Of a stretch of DNA of 58,066 bases, positions 17,326 to 26,074 are shown piece by piece. The stretch lies in the NCBI GenBank assembly GCA_002721895.1, contig PBLV01000005.1, forward strand, positions 1 through 58,066, given 5' to 3'. This DNA is from Verrucomicrobiales bacterium (GTDB lineage Bacteria; Verrucomicrobiota; Verrucomicrobiae; Limisphaerales; UBA1100). Each line of letters starts with the position of its first letter. Position 1 is the first letter of the stretch. The position numbers were made by a program, and so were the translations under genes. The notes beneath the pieces were generated by a model. That model was given only the letters and a program-made list of their open reading frames with translations, had not been told where the DNA came from and ran no database searches.

Positions 17326-17778
17326 GTGTCATTGGTCATCATATTGCTCGTTGTGGGGGCGATCCTGCTGGCGGTAGAGACATTTCTTCCTGGCTTGATC
17401 GTTGGCCTTTGCGGACTGGCCTGTTGGGCTGCGGCCGTGGTGGTGGCTTATGCCAAGACCCCCTACGGGCACTGGGTGCTCTTGTTCGTGATTGCAGGAG
17501 GCGGCATTGGAACAATTCTTTGGTTTCGGTATTTTCCCCAATCGCGTTACGCGCAGTCCCTGATGCTGGACGACACCATTGGCGGGGAACCGGAGGCGGA
17601 TCTTTCGTTGCTCAACAAACAGGGTGTGGCTCGCAGTGACTTGAGGCCGTCGGGAGTGGTTTCTATTGACGGTCGCCGAGTCGACGTGGTGACGGAAGGC
17701 GGCCTGATCGAGGCGGGAACGGAAGTGAAGGTTGTGAAAGTGACCGGCTTGCGAGTGGTGGTGCGGGCGGTGGCCTGA
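17326..17778 (+). CDS. NfeD-family membrane protein
   Basis: The 150-residue protein has three predicted transmembrane stretches (about residues 3-18, 20-38 and 45-62) and a C-terminal OB-fold (VARSDLRPSGVVSIDGRRVDVVTEGGLIEAGTEVKVVKVTG), the NfeD signature. NfeD proteins partner flotillin-like proteins, which here are encoded next. It is the short NfeD form without the N-terminal ClpP-like protease. The start is a GTG at 17326, which places the first transmembrane helix at the N-terminus. It lies 65 bp before floA, in what looks like one operon. Confidence 0.92.
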   Translation: MSLVIILLVVGAILLAVETFLPGLIVGLCGLACWAAAVVVAYAKTPYGHWVLLFVIAGGGIGTILWFRYFPQSRYAQSLMLDDTIGGEPEADLSLLNKQGVARSDLRPSGVVSIDGRRVDVVTEGGLIEAGTEVKVVKVTGLRVVVRAVA

Positions 17779-17843
17779 CTATAATTTGTCTGGCGCCGAG
17801 ACGGCGTTGGGATTACAAGACAGAAAATTCAACGGAATAAAAT

Positions 17844-18878
17844 ATGATACTAGCCAATAGCATTCAACTTGCCCTTGTAGCCGTCTTGCTCGTGGTCGCC
17901 CTGGTGGTGATCGTGATCGTTTGGAATTTTTTCAGCGCTTGGTTGCGGGCGATGTTTTCCAAGGCACCAGTCACCTTTACCACGTTGATTGCCCTTCGCT
18001 TGCGGCGTGTGCCCGTGGGTTTGGTGGTGGATCAGCGGATCACAGCCGTCAAGGCGGGCATTCCATTGGAGGCCGACCAGCTCTCGACCCATTACTTGGC
18101 CAATGGAGATATCTCGATGGTGGTGGCAGCGCTGATTGCGGCGCAAAAGGCGGGGATTGAACTGAACTTTGACCAAGCCTGTGCGATTGACTTGGCGACA
18201 CGTCAAACGGACAAGAACGTGCTGGACGCCGTGATGACCTCGGTCAACCCGCGGGTGATTGATTGCCCCGCACCTGATTCGGCCACGCGACAAACGATTG
18301 ATGCCGTGGCGAAGGATGGCATCCAGTTGCGCGCGCGCGCGCGGGTAACCGTGCGGACGGCACTGGATCGTTTCGTGGGCGGCGCGACTGAGGAAACGAT
18401 CATCGCGCGGGTGGGCGAAGGCATCGTGACCACCATTGGTTCGGCGGCCACCTACAAGGACGTGCTGGAAAATCCGGACCAAATCTCGACCATGGTTTTG
18501 ACCAAGGGGCTGGACTCAGGGACAGCCTTCGAAATTCTGTCGGTGGACATTGCAGACGTGGATGTGGGCGCGAATGTCGGTGCCAAGTTGCAAGCCGAGC
18601 AGGCGGAATCCAACAAGCTGGTGGCACAAGCTCAGGCTGAGGTTCGGCGTGCGGCGGCAGTGGCCACAGAACAGGAAATGAAAGCGCGCGTACATGAGAT
18701 GCAGGCCCGGGTGGTGGAGGCTGAGGCGCAGGTACCACTGGCCATGGCCGAGGCGTTCCGCAACGGCAATCTTGGCGTGATGGATTATCTCCGCATGAAG
18801 AACTTACAGGCTGACACGGGGATGCGCACGAGCATCGGCGGTGCCGGTGACGAGGCTGAATCCACCGGAAAGGAGTAA
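17844..18878 (+). CDS. floA: Flotillin-like protein FloA
   Basis: The 344-residue protein forms membrane microdomain scaffolds. One N-terminal membrane hairpin (residues about 5-35, rich in Val and Leu) precedes the SPFH domain. The family signature is clear: [99 protein letters not shown]. The C-terminal Ala/Glu-rich coiled coil (about 245-310) mediates oligomerisation. The start is preceded by a weak CGGAAT site. The following gene begins on the base after the stop codon, so the NfeD, FloA and zinc-finger products are likely made together. Confidence 0.96.
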   Translation: MILANSIQLALVAVLLVVALVVIVIVWNFFSAWLRAMFSKAPVTFTTLIALRLRRVPVGLVVDQRITAVKAGIPLEADQLSTHYLANGDISMVVAALIAAQKAGIELNFDQACAIDLATRQTDKNVLDAVMTSVNPRVIDCPAPDSATRQTIDAVAKDGIQLRARARVTVRTALDRFVGGATEETIIARVGEGIVTTIGSAATYKDVLENPDQISTMVLTKGLDSGTAFEILSVDIADVDVGANVGAKLQAEQAESNKLVAQAQAEVRRAAAVATEQEMKARVHEMQARVVEAEAQVPLAMAEAFRNGNLGVMDYLRMKNLQADTGMRTSIGGAGDEAESTGKE

Positions 18879-19544
18879 ATGACGGCTTGGCTGGATAGCC
18901 TGACCCCGTGGACCGCGGGTATGGTAGCGGCTTTCGATGACTGGGGGATTCTCATTTTCCTCATCGTCGCCATTCTCTCAAATTTCTTTGGCAAAAAGGA
19001 GGAGGATGAGGAACTGGAAGTGCTTCCGGAGGGAGGGGCGCATGAGTTTCCCTGTGACCAGTGTGGGCGCAGTTTCCAGACTCCCGAAGCCCTTCACCAA
19101 CACCAGAAAGCCAAGCATAGTCACGCTCCAGTGCCCGCGGGCCAGCGGCAGCAAGTAACCAGTTTGGAGGCGGAATTGCAGAGGCTGCTTTCCGGCAGTG
19201 CGGCACCGTCTCATGAGATTCCACCGCCTTTGGAGGAGCCGAAGCCGCCGGTTGTCACGCCTCCTCCGGTTTTAAAACCAAAAAAACCGAAGAGAGAACC
19301 CAAACCTGAACCAGCGGCGGGACCACTGCACAAGGCGCGGGAAGCCTTTGAATCAGCCAGCCAGATTCATGAGAAGGTGGCCGAGAAACTCAGGCAATCG
19401 CACGAGCACGTGGAGATGCCTGTGGAGGGAAAGAATAGCTCCGCGGAATTGCGCAAGGTGGTGGAGATGATCCGCCAACCAGCCACCGCCCGACAGGCAT
19501 TCGCCGCATCGGTTATCTTGGGATCACCGAAGGGACTTGAGTAA
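18879..19544 (+). CDS. Membrane-anchored protein with a C2H2 zinc finger
   Basis: The 221-residue protein begins directly after the floA stop (GGAG, TAA, ATG). A transmembrane helix spans about residues 22-38 and is followed by Lys39-Lys40, suggesting that the rest is cytoplasmic. Residues 57-80 form a canonical C2H2 finger: Cys59, Cys62, His75 and His80 in C-x2-C-x12-H-x4-H spacing, with Phe66 and Leu72 at the usual core positions. This spacing is eukaryotic-like and differs from the Ros/MucR type. A Pro/Lys linker (about 108-150) and a helical tail follow. The operon links it to flotillin microdomains. DNA, RNA or protein binding by the finger is open. Confidence 0.75.
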   Translation: MTAWLDSLTPWTAGMVAAFDDWGILIFLIVAILSNFFGKKEEDEELEVLPEGGAHEFPCDQCGRSFQTPEALHQHQKAKHSHAPVPAGQRQQVTSLEAELQRLLSGSAAPSHEIPPPLEEPKPPVVTPPPVLKPKKPKREPKPEPAAGPLHKAREAFESASQIHEKVAEKLRQSHEHVEMPVEGKNSSAELRKVVEMIRQPATARQAFAASVILGSPKGLE

Positions 19545-19567
19545 ACCGTTGGGATTTCTGGGTTGGC

Positions 19568-22500
19568 TCAATCCACAAAAGCCAGCTCGTTGGAGAGCAG
19601 GAGTACCTGCACATATTTCTCCCAGTGGGTCAGGGGCTTGGCCTTGAAGGATTCTCCCTCGAATTCGTCGGAAGCAGTCCACTCGGTGACCAGCTTGGAG
19701 GCGGCATTGCTTTCGATGGCCTGCTTGACCTCGTCAGTGACCCGGATAACGGGATTCCAACTGAAATTGTCCTGATAGATATAGTTGCGACTGGTGACGA
19801 CGAAGTCAATCATGTCGCCACGCTTGACGGTGATATTGTTCGCGCTCGCGCCACGACGCCCGCGCTTGGCGTCACCCTTCCAGAGTTGCTTGCCGAAGCG
19901 GTCGTAACCCCGGCCCACCTGGCTGTGCACGATGAAACCCGATACGCCGTCCCACGCGCGGTCCAGCGCATCCTTCTCCGCCTTGGGGCGATCTTTGTAG
20001 TTTTCCCAAACTTCCTTGGCCTTGTCGTCGAGGAAATGCTCGAGCGTGCCGCTGATGTTGACGGTGGTGTCACGCGGTGCGACCCACCGCCGGATCACGG
20101 CGTGGTTTTGGCCGGGATGCCCCTCCCGGGCAGCCAGATGCATGTTGCCAAACTGGGGGTCGGGCCGGCGGGCGCTGCCCTGCCAGATCTTGCCATCCGT
20201 GTAGGGGAAGCTGAAAAAGCGGACGGTGGCGATTTTGGCCTGCTCGTTGTAGACCGCTGAACCATAGCCGTTGTACCACGTGTTCACGTTGCCCATGACC
20301 GTTGGGCGCCCGCCTGTTTCTTCCGCGATGAATCGTTCGCCCAGCTTCACCTCAATGGGTTCAGGGTCGCGCTGGAACACGAGCCGGTATAGCATGGCAA
20401 TGCGCAGCCGGTCGTCCGCCGCGGTCCGAAACTCGGGCCGGTTGACGAGCTTGGAGGATAGGTCAGCAATCAACGGGCTGTTCATCATGAACAGCGCCTG
20501 CTGGGCCACCGTGGTCTTGGCGCGCGCACCGGCGGTAGCGTCGGGATTCGCAAAGTCGAACGTGGTGAAAATATCGTCAAGATTGCGCCGGTCAATGTAC
20601 CCGTAAATGGTGCGGCGATAATTGGGACTCTCGCCGGAGAGCTTGATGGGGCGGCCGCCCATGGTGGTGTCAATGCGGCCGCTGACGCTGAGCAGCCCAT
20701 CTCGGAACGCCTCAAAGCCCAAGCGCCGACGCGAGGTCTTGAACAGGAACATGTTGTCCGGATCCTTGCGGCTGTAGCGGGGGTTGTCGTCGCTGGACTG
20801 CTGGTAGGTGTTGCTGGTCAGAACCAGCCGGTGCAACTTCTTCATTGACCATTCCGGACCGCCTTGGTTGCCCATGAAATAGGCGGCCAGCCAATCGATC
20901 AGTTCCGGATGGCTGGGAGTCTCTGCACGCAGGCCAAACTCATTGGGCGTGTTAACGATGCCGCGCCCAAAGTGGTTGAGCCAAATGCGGTTGGCCATCA
21001 CTCGCGCTGTCAACGGATTATCCTTGCTGGCAATGGCCTCGGCGAGCTGGAGTCGGCCACTGGTGTCATTGGGAAATGGCTGGCGGTCTTCGCCGGAAAG
21101 AATCTCAAGGAACTGCCGGGGCGCCTCGTCGCCGCGCATGCCGCGGTTACCCTTGATCATGATGCGTTCGTTGGTGGGCCGATTCTTGTCCTCCAGCACC
21201 ATGGCCCGGGGTGGCGAGCCGTTGTGGTTCTTCTTCAGGTCCTCAATCTTGGATGTGAACTTCTGCTGCTCCTGTCGCTCCAGCCCTCCATCCATGCGCT
21301 TGATCCGGTCAAAGGGATAATCCGCCGGCGAACCATTGCCGTAGATGACGCGTCGAATGGGTTCCCACATGACGGTGGTTTCCTTATTCGGATATTTAAA
21401 TTCCAGCTTTTTCTCGGCATCGGCCAGTGAGTTGGGCTTGCTGAGATCCGGGTCAGCAGCCACCTTGCGCTGGTACAGGCCAATGACCTGGCGCCACATG
21501 ACGTCTGCTTGGTTGAAGAGTTGCTGATATTTTATGGCGGCTTGGTTGAGGCTCGAGGGGGGGGTTTCCACGAGGTACTGCTTGACCAAGGGGTTGAGTT
21601 TCCGGTTGCCCTTGCGCTTGGCGTCATCCTCCAGAATCTTGGCCGCGACTCGCCTCACTTGGCGCTGGAACTGGGCCTGGGCAGGGGGTAACTTGGCATA
21701 TGCCACCCATGGCCCCATCACCGGATCGTCCTCGCGCTTGCGGTTGAGGTAACGCTGCCAGTTCTCGGCAATTTCAGCCTTCAGCTTGAATTTCTTGGTC
21801 TTATCACGAAACTCGCCCTTGTTGCGGCCAATTTCCTTGTCATTGTCTGAGAATTCCTCCGCCCAAGTCATGTAACGAAAGGCGTTGGTGCGGCTTTGGT
21901 TTTCCCACTCGTAACGAGTGCGCAGCTTGAACTGCTCGTGCTCGTATTCCATCCCGGCAAGCTTGGCTTGAAATTCGCGGTATTCCGGGTTGGCCAGAAA
22001 CCCGTTGGTGTTGGCGTCCTCGATGAGGATGGGCTTGTTCTCCTCGCTGGGTTCCTGAGAACTGTTGAACACGCCGTAGAGCGAGTAGTAGTCCGCGGTC
22101 GGAACGGGATCAAACTTGTGGTTGTGGCAGCGGGCACAGTAGACCGAGAGGCCCAGTGCACCGCGGGTTACTACGTCGATGCGGTCATCGATAACTTCCT
22201 CGTTGCTGCGGTCGCGCCGTCCCAGCGTCAGGAAGCCCATGGCGGCCAGATTGAACTTGGGCGCGTTCTCATCCTTTTCCAGCACACGGTCGGCAGCGAT
22301 CTGTTGCTTTAAAAACTCATCGTAGGGCATGTCGGAATTCATCGCCTGAATGACCCAGTCGCGGTAGGTCCAAGCGTAGATGAACTCGCTGCGGCGTCCG
22401 CGGCGATTGCCTTCGCCGGTGGTGTCGGCATAGCGGGCGACATCCAGCCAGTATCGGCCCCATCGTTCACCATAGTGTGGAGAGGCCAGCAGGCGATCCA

Positions 22501-23203
22501 CCACCTTGTCCCAGGCCTCGGGATCTGTATCGTTCACAAAGGATTGCACCTCGGCATATGTCGGGGGAACGCCCAACACGTCGTAATAGGCACGTCGAAT
22601 CAACTGCTGCCGGTCCGCCGGACGGGAGGGCAGCATACCTTGTTCCTCTAGCTTGCGCAGGACGAAGGCATCGATGGGATTGTCCTGAGCCCAGTTGCGG
22701 AGCTTGCCGCCGTAAATGGAACGGGGATCCGGAATGTCCGGCATTTTGACCGGTTGAAAAGCCCAGTGTTTCTTGGCCTTTTCCCGGTCGGCCAGACTCT
22801 TGATGACAGCGGCGTTGTTGCCACCGCGGGGGTCCGGCGCGCCCATGCGCACCCAAGCCTCCAGATCCGCAATCTGCCCCTCGGTCAGCGGCTGGCCACT
22901 GGGGGGCATGGGATCCACGGCGCTCTTGACGCGCTTGATGAACAGGCTGCCATCGGGGTCACCCGGCTTGAGGGCGGGGCCGGAATCACCACCGGCAACC
23001 ATGCCCGCCTTGCTGTCAAGGTACAGGTCCGCCTTCGCCCGTGAATCAGCACTGTGACACTCGTAGCAGTTGTCCACGAAAATTGCGCGAATTTTGGATT
23101 CAAAGAATTCGGCCTGCTCCTTGGTGATTTTCTCGGCCGCGGACATTTGCAGCGCGGCCAGCACTGCTACGGCGAGGAGGTTGCGGAGACAATTATCCTT
23201 CAT
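19568..23203 (-). CDS. Planctomycete-type cytochrome / DUF1549 / DUF1553 protein with inserted C-terminal domain
   Basis: The 1211-residue secreted protein has a signal peptide (residues 1-22, ending in Ala-Ala), then a cytochrome-like domain with CYECHS (C-x2-C-H heme motif), a DUF1549 domain (NPIDAFVLRKLEEQGMLPS) and a long coiled segment. DUF1553 follows (ARVMANRIWLNHFGRGIV, TPNEFG, IDWLAAYF). The family C-terminus LLLSNELAFVD is present, but about 220 residues are inserted just before it (roughly 19650-20320), with beta-rich carbohydrate-binding-like character. The AAGGAG site before the ATG at 23203 fixes the start. Together with the DUF1501 protein encoded upstream it is the usual pair in PVC bacteria, often linked by inference to polysaccharide breakdown. 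Confidence 0.93.
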   Translation of the reverse strand: MKDNCLRNLLAVAVLAALQMSAAEKITKEQAEFFESKIRAIFVDNCYECHSADSRAKADLYLDSKAGMVAGGDSGPALKPGDPDGSLFIKRVKSAVDPMPPSGQPLTEGQIADLEAWVRMGAPDPRGGNNAAVIKSLADREKAKKHWAFQPVKMPDIPDPRSIYGGKLRNWAQDNPIDAFVLRKLEEQGMLPSRPADRQQLIRRAYYDVLGVPPTYAEVQSFVNDTDPEAWDKVVDRLLASPHYGERWGRYWLDVARYADTTGEGNRRGRRSEFIYAWTYRDWVIQAMNSDMPYDEFLKQQIAADRVLEKDENAPKFNLAAMGFLTLGRRDRSNEEVIDDRIDVVTRGALGLSVYCARCHNHKFDPVPTADYYSLYGVFNSSQEPSEENKPILIEDANTNGFLANPEYREFQAKLAGMEYEHEQFKLRTRYEWENQSRTNAFRYMTWAEEFSDNDKEIGRNKGEFRDKTKKFKLKAEIAENWQRYLNRKREDDPVMGPWVAYAKLPPAQAQFQRQVRRVAAKILEDDAKRKGNRKLNPLVKQYLVETPPSSLNQAAIKYQQLFNQADVMWRQVIGLYQRKVAADPDLSKPNSLADAEKKLEFKYPNKETTVMWEPIRRVIYGNGSPADYPFDRIKRMDGGLERQEQQKFTSKIEDLKKNHNGSPPRAMVLEDKNRPTNERIMIKGNRGMRGDEAPRQFLEILSGEDRQPFPNDTSGRLQLAEAIASKDNPLTARVMANRIWLNHFGRGIVNTPNEFGLRAETPSHPELIDWLAAYFMGNQGGPEWSMKKLHRLVLTSNTYQQSSDDNPRYSRKDPDNMFLFKTSRRRLGFEAFRDGLLSVSGRIDTTMGGRPIKLSGESPNYRRTIYGYIDRRNLDDIFTTFDFANPDATAGARAKTTVAQQALFMMNSPLIADLSSKLVNRPEFRTAADDRLRIAMLYRLVFQRDPEPIEVKLGERFIAEETGGRPTVMGNVNTWYNGYGSAVYNEQAKIATVRFFSFPYTDGKIWQGSARRPDPQFGNMHLAAREGHPGQNHAVIRRWVAPRDTTVNISGTLEHFLDDKAKEVWENYKDRPKAEKDALDRAWDGVSGFIVHSQVGRGYDRFGKQLWKGDAKRGRRGASANNITVKRGDMIDFVVTSRNYIYQDNFSWNPVIRVTDEVKQAIESNAASKLVTEWTASDEFEGESFKAKPLTHWEKYVQVLLLSNELAFVD

Positions 23204-23246
23204 GGTACTCCTTGGATTGAGTTTAAAATCAAGTCCGCGCACGGCC

Positions 23247-24701
23247 TTAGGCGAGGATTCCCTTCACCACTTGGCCGCCATCGGGTTTCTTGCGGGTGGG
23301 CTCGGTGAGCCGCATCTCGCGGCCGCCCGCCCGGAAGGTCAATTTTTCATGGTCGAAGCCCATAGTGTGAAGAATCGTGGCATGCAGATCCTTCACGTGG
23401 ACTTTGTTTGTCGCCGCGCTCCCTCCCAGGGCATCGGTTTCACCAAAGGCCGTGCCGCCCTTGATGGCGCCGCCGGCAAACCAAGCACTCATGGCCTTCG
23501 CGTTGTGGCTGCGGCCATTGCCGCCATCTTCGGTTGAACTGCGACCAAACTCGCTGGTGAGATAAATCAACGTGTCTTCAAACAGGCCGCGCTCCTTCAA
23601 GTCATCCATCAGGGCACCGATGGCCGGATCAATCTCGCCCGCCAGTTGGCGGTTGCGATTCGGGATGTTGTTGTGGAGATCCCAGCCGCCCTGCCAGAGT
23701 TGCACAAAGCGCACACCCCGCTCCATCAACCGGCGCGCGATGAGGAACTGCCGTCCCTGCCGTGTGCGGCCGTAACGATCCAGTGTCTCGTCCGATTCAC
23801 CGGCAATGTCGAAGGCGTCCTTGGCATCCGTTTGCATGCGGTACGCCAGCTCGAAGGTGCGGATTCGGGCCTCCAGTTCCGCATCAGCCTGCCGTTTTTG
23901 CTTGTGAATCTCGTTGAGCTTGAAGAGCAGATCCAGTTGCTTGCGCTGGTCGCGGCCGGAGGTGAAATCACTCCTGATATTCTTGATGATGTCCTCGATG
24001 CGGGTGTTCTGAGAATCCACATAAGTGCCCTGCAATGCGCCGGGCAGAAATGCCGCGCGGAAATTCGCCGCGTCGGGCATGCCGCCCGGTTTCAAGGCGA
24101 TGAAACCCGGTAGATTTTGGTTCTCTGTGCCCAGACCATAGAGTACCCAACTCCCCACGCTGGGCCGCACCCGGTCCAAGTCACCCGTGTTCATCAGGAT
24201 TCGCGCGGGGCCGTGTGCGGGGGCGTCGGTATAGACGGAGCGTACCACGGCCGTATCGTCCGCATGACGTCCGAGATTGGGCCACACTTCGCTCAACTCC
24301 AGTCCGCTCTTGCCGTGCTTCTTGAATTCAAACTGCGGTGCCAACAGGGTGCGGTTGCCCGCCTTGGTGCCCGGATTTGCGCCGCGCTTGCCCTTTTGCA
24401 TCAATTCCGGCTTGGGATCCCAGTTGTCCAAGTGCGGCATGGCACCCTCCATGTAAATATGGATTACCCGTTTCACCTTCGCTTGGCCAGCGATGGGGGG
24501 AGTCTTCGGTGCCAACGGGTTGCCTGCTGACTGTGCCCGCGCCTCATTCTTGAACTGATCCTGCATCAGGCCCGCCAGTGCCACCGCACCGAAGCCATTG
24601 GTCATCCGGCCCAGCCACTCACGGCGCGTCTGGAAATAATCCTCCAAGCGCGGCTGGTGGTCTCTGGGATCGTACAGCTTGTAGTCGAATTCGTTGCTCA
24701 T
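23247..24701 (-). CDS. DUF1501 protein (sulfatase-fold, probable Tat export)
   Basis: The 484-residue DUF1501 protein has an alkaline-phosphatase/sulfatase-like core. An N-terminal RREWLGRM motif followed by a hydrophobic GAVALAGLM stretch resembles a Tat signal, set about 30 residues in, as is usual for this family. Conserved blocks seen are VIHIYMEGAMPHLDNWDPK, RSVYTDAPAHGPA, GGWDLHNN, LTSEFGRSS and GRSHN. The precise substrate of DUF1501 proteins is not established. The start at 24701 is chosen because upstream codons look non-coding. The partner DUF1549/DUF1553 gene begins 43 bp downstream, so the two form one operon. Confidence 0.92.
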   Translation of the reverse strand: MSNEFDYKLYDPRDHQPRLEDYFQTRREWLGRMTNGFGAVALAGLMQDQFKNEARAQSAGNPLAPKTPPIAGQAKVKRVIHIYMEGAMPHLDNWDPKPELMQKGKRGANPGTKAGNRTLLAPQFEFKKHGKSGLELSEVWPNLGRHADDTAVVRSVYTDAPAHGPARILMNTGDLDRVRPSVGSWVLYGLGTENQNLPGFIALKPGGMPDAANFRAAFLPGALQGTYVDSQNTRIEDIIKNIRSDFTSGRDQRKQLDLLFKLNEIHKQKRQADAELEARIRTFELAYRMQTDAKDAFDIAGESDETLDRYGRTRQGRQFLIARRLMERGVRFVQLWQGGWDLHNNIPNRNRQLAGEIDPAIGALMDDLKERGLFEDTLIYLTSEFGRSSTEDGGNGRSHNAKAMSAWFAGGAIKGGTAFGETDALGGSAATNKVHVKDLHATILHTMGFDHEKLTFRAGGREMRLTEPTRKKPDGGQVVKGILA

Positions 24702-24840
24702 GTTTACGGGTATTTTGTGGAGTATTCCTGCAGACAATGTAGCAGCTTTTTGCGCGGATGCAATCATGCTTTGGGAGCCTTGGGGATAACTCGCCCCACT
24801 CCGACATTGCCATTGCCCGTCGCCCCGTTACTCTTTGGCC

Positions 24841-25272
24841 ATGCGTTGGATTGCGTTTTATCTGCTGGCTACTGTTGCCGTGGGTGCCGCCGAGGGAAAC
24901 ATTGTCAAGGTGCTGCCTCATTATCTCGATGAAAAGGGCCGGCATACCGATGGTGCTTCTCTGTTGCACCGCGATGTATACCAGCGAAAACTGCGCGAAG
25001 ACCCCAGCCTGATCCATGCCCTGCGATTTGACATCAAGTGGAGCGCCGCCGATGTCACCCAAGGAAAGCTGCGGGTGGAGATTCGCAGTTCCAAGGCTGG
25101 TGTGCCCGTGAAGGTGTTCGAGGCCCCCGTGAAGCCTGCCAAGCGGACCCACTGGACCAGCGTACTCATTAATCCTAATGAATACAAAAAGTTAGGAAAA
25201 ATGGAGTCATGGCGTGTCACCCTGCTAGACGGAGGCACTATCTTGGTGGTGCAAAAATCGTTCCTTTGGTAA
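24841..25272 (+). CDS. Small secreted protein, function unknown
   Basis: The 143-residue protein has a signal peptide of about 17 residues (MRWIAFYLLATVAVGAAEG). The mature part has alternating strands (ALRFDIKWSA, KLRVEIRSSKAGVPVKVFEAPV, SWRVTLLDGGTILVVQKSFLW) that suggest a beta-sandwich, perhaps an immunoglobulin-like fold. No catalytic motif is visible. The ATG at 24841 is used; a TTG two codons upstream is less likely. It is divergent from the DUF1501 gene, with about 140 bp between the starts. Confidence 0.65.
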   Translation: MRWIAFYLLATVAVGAAEGNIVKVLPHYLDEKGRHTDGASLLHRDVYQRKLREDPSLIHALRFDIKWSAADVTQGKLRVEIRSSKAGVPVKVFEAPVKPAKRTHWTSVLINPNEYKKLGKMESWRVTLLDGGTILVVQKSFLW

Positions 25273-25330
25273 TTCACTGTTCCCCCGCTGTTCCCAGCAT
25301 TGGTTTATGGCCGTGAACAACCTGTGCCCA

Positions 25331-25493
25331 TATAAAAACAACTCCCCCGTGATTCCCCGCGGAGTCCTGTTACAAACAGCCTCGATGGTTTCGGGGAATC
25401 GCCAGTCTGCCACTAGGGACGCAACGGGCTGGTGCGCCGCGGACACACGAGGAGGGGTCAGGGCCGCACGGTGCCGTCGCGTGTCTTCCTTTT
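25331..25493 (+). ncRNA. Candidate structured RNA between two genes, class unassigned
   Basis: The 348-bp gap between 25272 and 25621 has no convincing ORF but shows helices. A 9-bp perfect stem, GATTCCCCG/CGGGGAATC (25351-25359 with 25392-25400), encloses a CTGT/ACAG hairpin. A second stem, GACACACGA with TCGCGTGTC (25442-25450 with 25477-25485, one mismatch), is followed by a T-rich tract at 25486-25493. A TATAAA at 25331 could be the -10. It might be a small RNA or a leader of the downstream phosphatase gene; no known RNA motif (RNase P, tmRNA, SRP) was recognised. Confidence 0.33.
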
Positions 25494-25620
25494 GGCTCTG
25501 AAAAAAATCCACATGGTCTCACCTTGGGTTCAAAAGACATGACGGCACCGGTGTGTGTTGTCACCTAATCGTCGCAAAAACAACATCGACGAAACCATCC
25601 TGCTGGCTGAACCTTACGCC

Positions 25621-26061
25621 ATGGCGAAGCCCAAGCCCACAATTCTTATCCTCTGCACTGGCAACAGCTGCCGTAGTCACATGGCCGAGGGCATCCTACG
25701 CAGCCTTGTCGGCGACATGCTGGATGTCCGGAGTGCCGGCAGTGCACCGGCAGGCTATGTTCATCCGCTTGCCATTCGGGCCATGATGGAAGTCGACATC
25801 GACATCAGCGAGCATCATTCCAAGTCGTTGGAGGAGTTTTTGAAGGCTGAAGTGGAAACAGTCATCACCGTTTGCGGCAATGCCGATGCTGCCTGCCCCA
25901 TGTTCCCCGGTCAGATTCACCGTCATCATTGGCCCTTTGATGATCCCGCCAAGGCGGATGGTTCCGAAGAGGCCAAGATGGGAGTCTTTCGCCGAGTGCG
26001 GGATGAGATCAAGACCAAGCTGGAAGCTTATGCCCGCGAACGTATTGGTGAGAGGGATTAA
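25621..26061 (+). CDS. Arsenate reductase-like low-molecular-weight phosphatase
   Basis: The 146-residue protein has the phosphatase loop Cys12-TGNSC-Arg18 (C-x5-R) followed by SHMAEG, and the redox cysteines Cys85 and Cys92 in VCGNADAACP. That three-cysteine arrangement is the thioredoxin-coupled ArsC type, which reduces arsenate to arsenite. HHWPFDDPAKADG is also typical of ArsC. No arsR, arsB or acr3 gene is nearby, so its arsenic role is inferred from sequence only. The start at 25621 puts the loop at the expected position; the frame is open 22 codons further up. Confidence 0.88.
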   Translation: MAKPKPTILILCTGNSCRSHMAEGILRSLVGDMLDVRSAGSAPAGYVHPLAIRAMMEVDIDISEHHSKSLEEFLKAEVETVITVCGNADAACPMFPGQIHRHHWPFDDPAKADGSEEAKMGVFRRVRDEIKTKLEAYARERIGERD

Positions 26062-26074
26062 AAGGGGCCGGAAC

